Positions 45,501-55,922 of a DNA stretch of 64,000 nt are shown here, piece by piece. This stretch comes from Nannochloris sp. 'desiccata' (taxonomy: Eukaryota; Chlorophyta; Trebouxiophyceae; Chlorellales; Chlorellaceae), in assembly GCA_019044685.2 (NCBI GenBank), contig JAGTXX020000004.1, positions 558,001 to 622,000 of the forward strand, in the 5' to 3' direction. Both the position numbers and the translations under genes were made by a program. The notes under the pieces were generated by a model. The model did no database searches, had not been told where the DNA came from, and saw only the letters and a list, made by a program, of their open reading frames with translations. Each line of letters starts with the position of its first letter. Position 1 is the first letter of the stretch.

Positions 45501-48500
45501 GCGTGTGTTGCGTGGTACATGATTGAAGTGGTACCGATCCATTTCTACTCGAAGGAAGTGAGAGCTAGCCCTGAATCTTGATAAGTCACGCCGCCGGGTC
45601 CAGGGCATAGACGTCTTCAAATGTTGCTGAATGCTGTAATCATTTGGACTAATTGCTCCTGTGTTATCCCACCCCAAAATATGTTGTTTATAGAAGGCTA
45701 ATTTGCTGCCAGTTGCTGCTGTTAGTTGTTGCAAATGTTGCGCTGTCCCGCTGTTTCCACCTCTGACGGATGTATTGTAGGTATTGCTGCTGCTGTGGCT
45801 GATAAATTGATTGTAATGCCGAATTTACCCAAGCATTCACTGACTTTACCCACCCATGCCTGCTGGGAATAGCCAATTCCTGCTGCTTGTTGTGTTGTGG
45901 CCAGCTGCATATTGTCCCGTAGTGCTGCTGCTAAAATAAATCGGTGTCCCTCTGCTGTCAATTTCGTTAAGCGCTGGTAGTATGCATATATCCTCTTATT
46001 CCAATGATACCTCAATGGATATCTGCCAAATTCCGAGTAAATTATCAAGTTGGGTGTGTTAGGTCGCACCCCTAACAGTCGCCGTAAAAAGTGTCGGTGA
46101 AGTACTTCTGCTGGATCATTTCCTGTTAATGCTGCTGCCTTGTTAAGATAATCTGGACCCCAAACTTCAATACCATATTCCATTGTGCTGCGGACTAGGG
46201 CATTGAGTAAACTAACTTGAACTCCAGGGTTGGTAAGTCCAAGTCTGGAGCATTGGTACCTGGTGAGTGCTTGTGCTGTGCGGCCTTTGAGGAGGCGGGT
46301 TTCTGCCATCAGTAAATCCATATTCGTCGTTTCATGGAAAGTAACACCAAGATATATAAACTCCCGTACCCATTTGAGTGGTTGTCCATTGATAGTAAAG
46401 GTAGGGCGGGTGGATAGGTCATCTTCCGGTGAGCCACCGCTGAGTCGCATAATGTTGGTCTTGACAAGGCTGATCTGTAGCCCCCAGGTGGTTGCGTAGT
46501 CGTGTAAAGCATCGAGTTGACGCTGAAGGCCTTCTTCGGTAGTAGAGACCAGTGCTATATCGTCTGCATGGAGGAAAGGGTCCACAGTGGTGCCATCAAG
46601 GGTGGGTGAGGCAGCATTTGGGCCAAGAGCTTGAACAGCAGCTGGTATATCATCAACATAGAATCCAAATAGATCGGGACTGGAAGGCTGTCCTTGTTTT
46701 AAACCTACAGTGCAAGAAAAGGGAGAAGTGAGGCCAGAAGGTGTTTTCACACTAAGAGAGACATCAGTATATTGAGCTTTTAAGGCATCAAGCATCCACC
46801 CAGAGACTCCCCTCTGCTGCAGCTTGGCCCAAAGTAATTCACGGGGTACAGTATCATAGGCTTTAGTAAAATCAATAAATGCACAGTATAATGGTTGAGA
46901 ATTGTATTTGTATCTTTCTTGTAGTGCTCGTAGTACGAAAACATTGTCAGTGGTCCTATGATCTTTTCGAAAGCCCGTTTGCGTAGTGGCTCGTATATGA
47001 TTCCTCTCCCCCCAGTTGCTGAGACGTCGAGTGAGGCATAGGGAGTAGAGTATATCCATGACTGTGCCGACAGTAATAGTACGGTGGTCATGCAAGGCAG
47101 TTGTAGTTGCCTTTGGCTTCAGTGCCATGGTAATCACACCCGTTGACATAGTGCTAGGCATGCGCTTCTGTCGTACAACAGCATTGAATAGTGCTTGAAT
47201 GGCAGGAGCCACCTGTTCAGCAATAGGTTTGAGCATATCAGGTTCCAGAAAGCCAGTCACAGCTTTGCTTCCTTGGAGGGCAGAGATGCCATCGACGATT
47301 TCTGGCACAGTAAACTCTTGATTCAGTTCTTCACCATCACCACAGAGGTAGGCTGGCTGGTGGATGGAGGTGGGGACTTGGATATCTTTTAAATTAAAAT
47401 TTTGAAGGAGAAATAAAAAATCCACTTACTCTATGATGAAGGCACGTCTTATACTGCTGCAAACGCATCTGAAAATCAGGATGATTATAAAGTCGTGCAA
47501 TGCAAGGGTTTACACAGTCTCCATTTTTATCTAAAGCTCGGCCGGTGTTGACAAGATCCAAGCAACCTTGAAAAAAGACTAGGGCAAGGTAATCAAACAA
47601 TTGCAGCACTGCATTTTGAGAGAAGCATTCTTGCTTCGATGCTCTTCTCAAGTTAACAGCTTCTCTAAACTTTTCTAAGAAAGGAAAGATGCATTTATTA
47701 ATGCCTTCGGTAGCATACACCATTAAGCGAGAATGAAAAAAATGCTCGTAGTTGTTGCCATTCACGTCTGGCCAGCCACCAGCAGCCAAAATACCTTCGG
47801 GAGCAATCATCATCATGTAGATTTTTGTTAATACACTTTGCTGGTTCCAATGCCCCAATTTCTGCAACGTGGTGAGGGAAACCCCAGCCATCTCCAAAAG
47901 CTGTGCACCAGTTTTACGTAAGACATGTGTTTTGGCTGTAGTTGCAATACCATTGTCTTCCATCATACTATTAACAGAACTTAAATGCGAATTGTAGCTC
48001 ATTGGAGTAGTTCTACTTTTATCTGAAGGAAACACGCACTCCAAGCGCCATGCTGCCTTGTTATTAATATCAGGCAACGGCTCGGCGTCCAAAGTGTACC
48101 TGGCCATGAAATAAGTTGCAAAGGCAAAGAGCGGGCACATGAGAACATTTCTGGCTACACCAAATCCTATAAAATCTGATTGAGCAAGGTCATGTTGTTT
48201 TTCACCTTGAGAACGGTAGGGAACAACGAAGCAGGAGCAAGGACCAACGCTTTGCAAACGTCGAGTACCGGCAAAAAGGTGCATCCTCATATTTCTCATC
48301 GTTTCACCACGAGAAGCGCTAGCGATACTTCCAATCATAAGGGCTCTATCTCTCGCTGCTTTTTTAGTAGGTTGCATTAGCAATTCATGAGAGAAGCCCA
48401 AGATATCATCATAAGAAATGGAGTCATCCAAGCCGTTGCCTGCAGGATCTCGATCGCTCCAAATATCACTACGGAAAAGAGAAAAATAGGAGAAATGAAG

Positions 48501-49028
48501 CTAAATTTAGTATTTTAAATAACGGAATACATGCTATTATGTGTTTTAAGTAGGGAAGTACTACTTAAAAGGAAAGGCGATAAATAAAGTAATTAATAAA
48601 AAACTGCAGGGGCGGGCGGTGAACACTTCCATGACTCCTTTCGTAGCCAAGCAACTTTTCACACCGTTGTAGGCATCATTAACTATTGTAGACTCCCTAA
48701 TTCTGCTACATAAAGAGTCTGCACGGCCAGATTTGAGGGCTTGCAGCTTGTAGACCGTATTCATCGCGGCTGCAAACCCATCAAAACTGGAAAATGAGAC
48801 GACATTGGGTTTGCTGCTTACTTGAATCATTGCTTCATAGTAGCCAGGGAAGTTGTTTCCTGCCCATCTAAGGGCCCTCTGAGCCATAGATGGTCCATCA
48901 TCGCAGCATAAATCTAGGTGCTGCACTGGCAGCCTGTCCCTCGAAACAGACTGTGCCCACTCTTGACAAATTTCATCGTCATGGCCGTACTTGAAGAACC
49001 ACTCGATGCTGTCGTTGCTTGGAACACG
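42531..49028 (-). CDS. Crypton-like tyrosine recombinase gene (NDC10_II-type domain), interrupted by a LINE in an intron
   Basis: Three coding blocks, minus strand. Block 1 (49028 to ~48600) has EWFFKYGHDDEICQEWAQSV and RIRESTIVNDAYNGVKSCLA; its start and donor are unclear. Block 2 is 48468-47430: GSIASASRGETMRNMRMHLF (likely first Arg), KTHVLRKTGAQLLEMAGVSL (H-x-x-R), LQKLGHWNQQSVLTKIYMMM (His/Trp and nucleophile Tyr), followed by GINKCIFPFLEKFREAV and NPCIARLYNHPDFQ as in NDC10/CBF3-domain-2 Cryptons of fungi. Block 3 is 44297-42531 (588 aa): disordered, Ala-rich, with a short coil (ELLQRLKAVEAENAILK) and a charged C-terminal domain. Blocks 2 and 3 join in phase 0 across a 3.1-kb intron holding a LINE. 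All catalytic residues are present. Confidence 0.72.
44330..44391 (-). repeat. 62-bp repeat, copy 1 (exon-like)
   Basis: Matches 44708-44769 with three mismatches, 378 bases apart, within the large recombinase intron. On the minus strand both copies read as (A)ALxQTLIRASVAT(M/I)SEDKL followed by a stop, and only two of the three differences change the residue (K/R, M/I). They may be relics of a duplicated last exon. Confidence 0.65.
44708..44769 (-). repeat. 62-bp repeat, copy 2 (exon-like)
   Basis: Second copy of the repeat at 44330-44391. Its reading ends SEDKL followed directly by TAA. The surrounding ~850 bases (44298-45173) are otherwise AT-rich intron without other features. Confidence 0.65.
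45174..47395 (-). mobile_element. LINE-type non-LTR retrotransposon, 5'-truncated, frameshifted
   Basis: The minus strand encodes a non-LTR reverse transcriptase: FIDFTKAYDTVPRELLWAKL (motif A with catalytic Asp), VGLKQGQPSSPDLFGFYVDD (motif B region), FLHADDIALVS (catalytic A-D-D) and SLVKTNIMRLSGG (motif D), then the thumb. From ~45734 the C-terminal domain lies in another frame: RFRASSHFLRVEMDRYHFN and a zinc-knuckle CRLCNTEAVEDEQHMVFEC, ending at 45174. The change of frame at GGACAGCGCAACATTTGC makes it non-functional as it stands. No endonuclease domain precedes the RT; the element stops soon after the recombinase splice donor at 47429. It is in the same orientation as the host gene, in its intron. 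No clear poly(A) or target duplication found. Confidence 0.85.
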
Positions 49029-49055
49029 TCAAAATGGAGTCGGATTAGAGATTAA

Positions 49056-51111
49056 AGGCCCCTTGAATGTTTTGAAGCTTGGAGAAGACATCCTATATCT
49101 CTAGCTGAGATTAAGGAGCATGATTTGGATCTGGGAGAGAGGCTTGTTGCTGTTCGGCTCAAGCATGGTGTGGCCTCGACTGTTGAACTTGTATTGGCCT
49201 CTTTGCATTTGTATAATACTCTTGCGGATGCCGAAACCAAAAAAAAGACGATTAATAACATCATTAACTTTTTTAGCTTCTACGTAGTAACTGAGAATGT
49301 TCAGGTGATCATTGGTTGTGACCTCAACTTTAAGTTGGACGAAGTACTGGAAGTGTTGACGGCAGCAAATAGGAATGCTTTAGAGCAGTATGGTGTTCGA
49401 GTAGGTTTATCAATAGTATATGGGTCTAATTTAGAGAATAAAAAAAAAATTATTCTCTTCTTATTATTTTGCAGCTGGACATAATGTACCCAAACGAGCA
49501 ACAACGTGTAGAGGCTGGAGCCGGCCTCGGGACAAGGCCAATTGACGGCTTTATTGTTCTTAGCCTGAAGGGTGTCCACATCCGAGAACGTGATGGTAAA
49601 GTACCTTGCCGCTTGGCTCTCACGAATCTAACTCTGTGGAATCGACTATTAGACTTGAAACGAACTGTTGCGGCGTCCCACAATCCCGTCTTTTCTGAAT
49701 TTAATCTTATATCGGACATTGAGCTGGTCAGGCAACAGGTACGTGCAGCTGTACTTTTCTATTTATCGACTTAAATAAAGTCCCAATTCTAATTTTAGGA
49801 GTGTTTTTTAATTTGTAGTGCGTAAGAAATAATAGAAGTAGAGAAGAACTTGAAGGACAGGTCGAGGCGCTCGGACAAAGAGTGCGTGAGTTGATTGAGC
49901 TCATCCAATCTTTGCATGAAAGGCAGCAACAAATGCAAGTGGCTAGACCACCACAGCAGCAGCAGCAGCAGCAGCAGCCGGCGGTGAGACCACCACAGCA
50001 GCAGCAACAGGTGCAAGAACGACCACCACAGGAGCAGCAACAGCAGCAACGCCGGCAAGTTTTGGCTCACGCAGGCGCAAGACCCCAAGAAGTATGTCTC
50101 TTGTGAATTGATTTAAGTTGATTTTCTATATTGCACTATGAGTAGCCAACCTCTTTCTTTAAATCTTTTGTGCAGCGTGCAATGCCTAGGGGTAGAGCTC
50201 GTCAAGTCAATATTCCTGCCGATGGAGATGACAGTCTTATGGAGTTGGGAAGGAGTCTCTTTCATTTTAGGCTGCCTAGAGATCTACCTAAAGAAACCAA
50301 GGGTTCTGGTGGTCTTGGTGGCTTTATGAATGAGGCTGTAAGGCTCCTCAGCCCTGATGTATATTCACATAATGGGTATCTCGCTACTTATGGCTTACCA
50401 CAAGTAAGGAACCAGACGAAGAAGAGACAAGATTGGAAGCCTTGGAGTGGGAGATCTGAAAATACCACAAGCTTTGCGGGGTTGTCTCCGAGTGAAACAC
50501 TCGAGTTACTCCAGAGGGAGTTGAGTGAGGAACAACGAACAAACCTGAGGAGCAATATCCTTAACCGGCTCAGAGAACTCCAGCAACAACAGCAGCAGCA
50601 AGCGGCTAGACCACCCCCGCAGCAGCAGCAAGCGGCTAGACCACCCCCGCAGCAGCAGCAAGTGGCTAGACCACCCTCGCAGCAGCAGCAAGTGGATAGA
50701 CCACCGCAGCTCCAGCAAAGACCTCCTCAACAACAACAACAGCAGCATCAAAACGGCGAAGAAGGGGAGATAGAAGAAGGAGGGCAAGCCCGGCGTAGGA
50801 GGCGTACACGGGAAGAAGAACCTGGTGTTGGTGAATCTTCAAGGCAAGTGCGGCATCGTCCAGACCGAGATGCGACAGCTGCGTATAATAGTCTTCGTTC
50901 CCGCATACTTCGTCATATGGAGGAAATTCCAGGGTTCAGCGCGTTGGAAGCTGAGGCAAAGGAATCGTTGGCGAAACGATGTGCTGACAACATGGCTCGT
51001 GAACGGCAACGTAAATTTCAAAACAGTAACTATTCTGGAATTTCAGAAAGGGAAATAGACACCCTCGCTAGGGAATATGTTAGTTTACATTTTGAATCCG
51101 TAGATAGATAG
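49056..51111 (+). CDS. Gln/Pro-rich repeat protein of the island, unknown function
   Basis: Four phase-0 blocks: ~49056-49400, 49475-49738, 49819-50091, 50176-51111. No ATG is visible in the first block, so the true 5' end is missing or in another exon. The first two blocks (e.g. DLDLGERLVAVRLKHGVAST; NEQQRVEAGAGLGTRPIDGF) look folded. Block 3 begins with a coiled coil (EELEGQVEALGQRVRELIEL) and becomes (A/V)RPPQQQQ repeats. Block 4 has an Arg/Gly start (RAMPRGRARQVNIPADGDD), then more ARPPPQQQQ repeats, an NLS-like RRRRRTREEE and a helical C-terminus. It is transcribed away from the Crypton gene from a shared ~30-60-base gap. No known family. Confidence 0.5.
50601..50715 (+). repeat. 30-bp coding minisatellite (ARPPPQQQQ units)
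   Basis: Three near-identical 30-base units (GCGGCTAGACCACCCCCGCA and on) plus a degenerate fourth, encoding A/V-A/D-RPP-P/S-QQQQ. The same ARPPQQQQ motif occurs in the previous exon at ~49940-50030, so the unit spread within the gene. Confidence 0.8.
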
Positions 51112-51364
51112 AGTTGCAGCATCTCGCTATGAAATACATTGATTTTATGATAAACCTTGAAATTTTACTTTACTTTGTAATTGACTCTGACTCGTGCCTC
51201 TGTTGTAGTCAGGTTTTTTGTTACAAGTAGTGAGTATAAAGGTGGTGGGCTGTTGTACAATTTATTTTTAGGGCGAGGAAGAAAGAATGAAAGGAAAAAA
51301 GAATTCAAAAAACAAAAACCCAAAAAGTTTCTAATATACAAACTATAAGCCATCAATCAATAAA

Positions 51365-53156
51365 CTATCCCTGAAGCTCTAATCGTGCAGCAGCTGCAGC
51401 AATCTCAGCTTGCACAGCAGCATCTTCTTCATCTTCCCTTGCAGCAACATAATTCTCTAGTACTCGCGCGAAATTAGCCACGTCGGCCGCTTTCGGAGAA
51501 TGCACAGAAGCAGCTGCTTCCCAATTCCGCCGTGCAGTAGCTGCCATTCTACGTGCACTACACACATCAACTTCATCACTAACACTACTAGAAGTGGTAG
51601 TGGTAGTAGTAGTGGTAGTTCGTGGAGGAGAATGAGTAGCAAAAGTAAATTCAGTATTACAGTATTTATCAAGTCAAGTTCTTGTTTCTATCTATAAAAC
51701 GCCATATGTTTACTTGGCATGATGGGAATCTTTCTTTTTTGCACCTTTGCCGCCCCGCCATCTAGCTTCTCCCTTTCCTTTCTACTCGCTTTTTCTTGCC
51801 TCAACCACTTCTCCACTACAGTCAACAACTTATTTCCTTCAGTAAGCGAGGTGGCCATGGGTATCAAGGAGCGGGTCTTTGTGCTACAGCATGCCAAGTT
51901 CTCTCAGCATCGAGCCACTATCGTGCTTGAGCTGGGCATCGAGTGAAAACCCGAGCAGGCCGGCGGGTGGTGCCGTCGTGTTTTTGGTGGGTAGTCAGCT
52001 TCATCCCAAAGAATTTGAGGTGAGGCAAAATTTCGCTGCGGTTGCCCCTCGACATCAAGAAGCTCAGACCCGCTACAGAGAGCAGGATGGCATCCAGCTC
52101 TCTCAATGGGCTCATCAAGGCAACGGCTTGGACTTGCTTGATTTCAGCGACGGTAATAAGCTTTGCTTGAGCATTCTTTTGAACAGCTGCGACGCGCTTG
52201 TTTGGATGAGCGTAGCCCCTCCACTTCTCCACCAGCAGCTTCCACGCTCTCCCACCGTTGGTGCATTTGTTTTCAATGGCAAGCAGGGTGTCGTTTTTGA
52301 ATTTTTTTGTCACATCGGCAATTGGGCGTTGCTCCGCCGGGACCCCTAGCTGGATGGCTACAAGGCGGGTGAGAGCAGACTGAAAGGCACTCAATGTGCC
52401 AGAGGGATGCGTAACCCTCCCAGAATCAACGGCAGCTTGAATAATCAAGTCAATGGAGGCAGCAATACCATCGTAGGGCAGCACTAATGCTGTGGTGACA
52501 AGAGGCTGGTGAGCCCCGGTGACCCTGTGAATCGCATTCAAATAGTTGGTTTTTGTTGCGAATCGGAGCTTTCCAAACCACTCTGTAAATAGCCTATCAA
52601 CAAGGTATCGATGGAGAGGCAGCGTGAGGTCCTTGTACTGCGAATACACCCCAATATCAAGCAAATTGGCCTCGACCAACTGCTGGGGTCGGCATCAAGA
52701 TTGACAAGAAATGCCTCTGGAATCTTGGCCAGTAGGTCGAGTACAGCGTGGTCTGAAAGGCACTTGACTTCCTCCATACTCAGTTTCGGGCCCTCGCCAA
52801 GCATGAACTCACGGATAGCGCCACCGAAATCAGGAAGAGTTGGGAGGCCAGGGATGGCCAATGCAGCAGAAAGGTCGTCATGTTCCACCTGCTCCTGCTG
52901 CTGCTGCTGCGTAGGCTGGACCTCTGCAACACGCTTTTTTGTAGGGCGTCCTCTCGTAGGCTTGATAACGGTGAATTCATCGAATTTAGCAGGTGTTTGA
53001 TCACCCCGGCGAGGTCTCACCGTCCCTGCAGCAACACCAACAAGGTCAGCTAAAAAGTAGCAAAAAAACATCGATAAAAGACAATCTAAACCTACTGGGT
53101 TCATTATAAGTAGGAAGGGCTTGAGAAGGTTCTTCAACTAAAACAAAGAGGTCTGG
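51365..53156 (-). pseudogene. Second recombinase-like gene of the island, frameshifted
   Basis: Minus strand. An exon from 53156 (PDLFVLVEEPSQALPTYNEP) splices at GTAGGT to TDLVGVAAGTVRPRRGDQT, followed by an AT-hook-like PTRGRPTKKRVAEVQ, a Gln run and VKCLSDHAVLDLLAKIPEA. At a CCCC run (about 52690) the frame breaks; with one more C it would continue QQLVEANLLDIGVYSQYKDL into the frame that reads to 51918: FTEWFGKLRFATKTNYLNAI (core-binding-like) and ITVAEIKQVQAVALMSPLRE ... SFLMSRGNRSEIL, resembling the first-Arg region of tyrosine recombinases. H-x-x-R and Tyr are not found. A C-terminal piece (51600-51365) ends AAAAARLELQG. More exons may lie at 53170-53940. Confidence 0.45.
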
Positions 53157-53977
53157 CTGGGATTATGTTGCTGTGTGCAAGACCCCGGGCTGGGATTCAA
53201 AATCAACGGTGGCTCCTGCAGGCTCCATGTTGCCTAGGAAGAAACGCTACTATGTGTCGAAATAAAAGTCAATTTGATTTAAGATGTGAAACAAAACCTA
53301 AGCTGATGAATACACTCCATGGGGCGTGTGGCAGCTTCTTCAAGGTTGGAAGCTGCTGAAGTACCGGCGAAGGAAGGAGCAAGGATGTCGGTCCAGCTTG
53401 CAAACTAGCATATAAAGACAGTGCAGCTATCTATTTCAAGTGATTGTGTTACATACATACGATATCGATATCATATGAAGGTATGGTGCTGATTGCCGGA
53501 GGTTTCTTCACCAACTGGCGCTCTTTAGACAGCTTGGCAGCCACTGGTGGCTTGAGGGCGGCGGGAGCGTCGGTGGAAACAAGTGGGATGTGCTCATGGC
53601 AGCAGCGACTCGGTCAAAATGATAACGAGCGCAGCTGGATATTCAATGCGCTGATGCTGCTGCTTCAATATCGTGGGTGCTGCCGATCAGCGGTGCGGAC
53701 GCAGCGAGTGATCAGGAATCGCCTGAGCGATCATCAACTTTATGATCAACTCAGCATTGGTGGCGAGCAGGCTGCTGCAGCCTCTCACAGAAAACGTGGT
53801 CTTACCTGCCTTTTGCAGAATTGCTCAAACCGGCGTTTAAATGCCAGTTCCTTGGCCATCTTCCAGCCTTTCTCCCATCCTGAGGCGCGGACTATAATTG
53901 TAGTTTTGTGGCTTCACCTCCTGGAGGTGACCTCCATTCTCTCGTTTCATATTACTCATTTACAGTATCCTGTAACC

Positions 53978-55423
53978 ATGGGGAATTTATTTTCCACGCC
54001 GTCCGCACCGTCCACGGCACGATTCTATGAGGGAATCACATTGCTGTATGCAAATCCTAACAAGGAGTTCCCTCAAAATTTCGACCCATCGCGCCCTTTC
54101 AAGACAAAGTCGCTGGCTAGGGTCTCGCGAGCGAGCTTTGTCGGCATAGTGAACGGTAGAAATGGCCCTTCGGATGTTATTCTTCTTGACGATAAAATTC
54201 TTGAAGATCCTACAACGTTCAAGCTTGAGCTGGAATCGCCGCTGGAGGTCGAGCTTCGTAACAACGCGATCTATGTCGTAGTTCATCCTACGCCGCCCAT
54301 TCCGGAGCTCTACAATGTCACCTTGCTGGCCAAGCTGGATGGAGAACTTCCTGACGATTTTGATCCCAAGTCCCCAGGTAGTGATGTCCAGGTAGAAGAC
54401 TTGATCGGTATATCTCGGCAAGGTTTTGTTAGGGTCGTGGATCGTCGAAATGGAGATTTTGTTGTGGCTCTTGAAGATTATCCTTCACGCGATGTTGCAA
54501 AAAAAGATTCAGCAGATATCGAGCTTCGCGATGAAGCAAAGTACATTGTGCTTCCTCGCAAGGGAAAGAATTATGAACCGACGGTAAGCTCACTTTACTT
54601 TGCAAGGCTGCATTTTGTTATCTTCGGTAGATTTTTTCAAATCAACGCTGATCCCTTTTTTGGCTAAATTTCAACTTTGTTTCTTTGATTTTACAGGTTG
54701 ATGACGTGGCGGCCTGGCAGCGGAGTCATGCTGAGGCTGAGGAACGACATGTGAGGTCAGCACTCGTAAAATTGCTCCAGAAAGATCATACCGACGTCGA
54801 GCCCTTTTGCTCCAAAAGGGTTTATGGTCCTGGTGGCAAATTTAAAGAAATCGACGCAGCAGCCATTAGTTCGGATTGTGCTATGGTAGCAGAGCACAAA
54901 CATGTGATGAGTATGAAGGGCGTTGAGCAACTTCAGAGGGCCATTGCATTTATTTTGTGAGTCGTCGTTCCTGTGTAATTTTTTCACAATTTTTCACAAT
55001 TCTGATCTCCTTTGTCTTTCTCATGCTTTTCCTTTTTCTTTTTGCAGGAAATACCGTGACCAGGACGAGGGGAATGTGTCCCTCTTTAGGGGCAAGCGCA
55101 TCATTGGTGTGCTGGCCAGCGCAACTGAGGTCGGAGGAGAGAAGCAAGAAGACATGAACAACGTCATCGAAAGCCTGGGTTATAAAAGAATTTCCACGGA
55201 TGGGCTCTACGGTGACGACCCTTGCAGCACTTTCCAGGCCTCAGGGGATTCTTGTGATGTTTCTGCATCCTCAGGTACTCCTGGTGCTGGCCCCACCGCC
55301 CCACCATCTGCCGTGCCTCGTAAAGACGGGCGCTGTTTCCTCGCCCCCATGCGAGGACCAGCCATGCTTGTCCGCCCTCGTTTGGTTAACACCAGGGTTG
55401 CTGGCTTTAGGATTGCTTTTTAA
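53978..55423 (+). CDS. N-myristoyl-type protein with two novel repeats and a PD-(D/E)xK nuclease-like domain
   Basis: Exons 53978-54583, 54697-54956, 55048-55423 (phases 0 and 2), 413 aa. MGNLFSTPS is a plausible myristoylation signal. Residues ~15-105 and ~106-195 are two copies of one ~85-residue domain: compare ITLLYANPNKEFPQNFDPSR with VTLLAKLDGELPDDFDPKSP, and SRASFVGIVNGRNG with SRQGFVRVVDRRNG. After a helical linker, residues 240-285 show a restriction-endonuclease-fold pattern: VYGPGGKFKEIDAAAISSD then MVAEHKHVMS, with D255 and E268-x-K270 as candidate catalytic residues, followed by EQLQRAIAFILKY. The tail is Pro/Ser-rich. The plan (paired header domains plus REase) recalls Crinkler/RHS-type effectors, but I cannot show homology. 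Confidence 0.62.
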
Positions 55424-55922
55424 ACCCCCTGAGATAGTCCCGGGGTTTCCTTTTTTTTATTCTTTCAATTTCAAAAACAAACTCAAAATAAATTAGCGTT
55501 ATTTCTTTTTGCTGCATATAATGCTGTTTTTTATTCTTATTCTTAGATGTTTCTTTTCTTTCACCTAGAGCACCGTCTACATGTTCTCTGCAATTTTTCT
55601 TTTACTCTGTTTACTAGTAATACTTTCTTTTAAACTTTCGATTTCTTTTCATTTTTTCAACCGTCAAAATGACGTCCTTTCTGTTTTAATGTTCTTTCTT
55701 TTCTGTCATTCTGTAGCACGCATGTAACAAATGCACATCATGTTCTGCACCTTATTTGGCTACAGCGGCAGCAGCAACTGGTAGTGCTAATAAAATAAAA
55801 GGAAGGGATGAGCCTTCAGCAGCAGCGGTAAATATCACAGCGGCGGCGGCGGAAGTAACTTTCTTTGCGAAATTTATTGCCTTCTCCCAGCCTCACTTTC
55901 TCATCTCCCACGCAAAATAATG
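55424..55922. other. Spacer at the right edge of the island
   Basis: 499 bases between the nuclease-like gene and the right duplication copy. It starts with T-rich 3' UTR-like sequence, contains short CAGCAG/GGCGGCGGC runs near 55765-55855, and no gene. The junction with the duplication at 55923 shows no inverted repeat or target duplication that I can see. Confidence 0.4.

Noticed and set aside
46600..46680. FYVDD in the LINE as the reverse transcriptase active site
   Set aside because: The position relative to GQPSSP shows it is the post-motif-B loop; the catalytic pair is in HADDIAL further on.
49795..50787. Leu-rich minus-strand open frames (poly-Leu)
   Set aside because: Antisense readings of the CAG/Gln repeats.
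53978..55423. Definite Crinkler effector
   Set aside because: No LFLAK-like header or HVLVVVP motif and no P-loop; only the general plan of header plus nuclease is similar.
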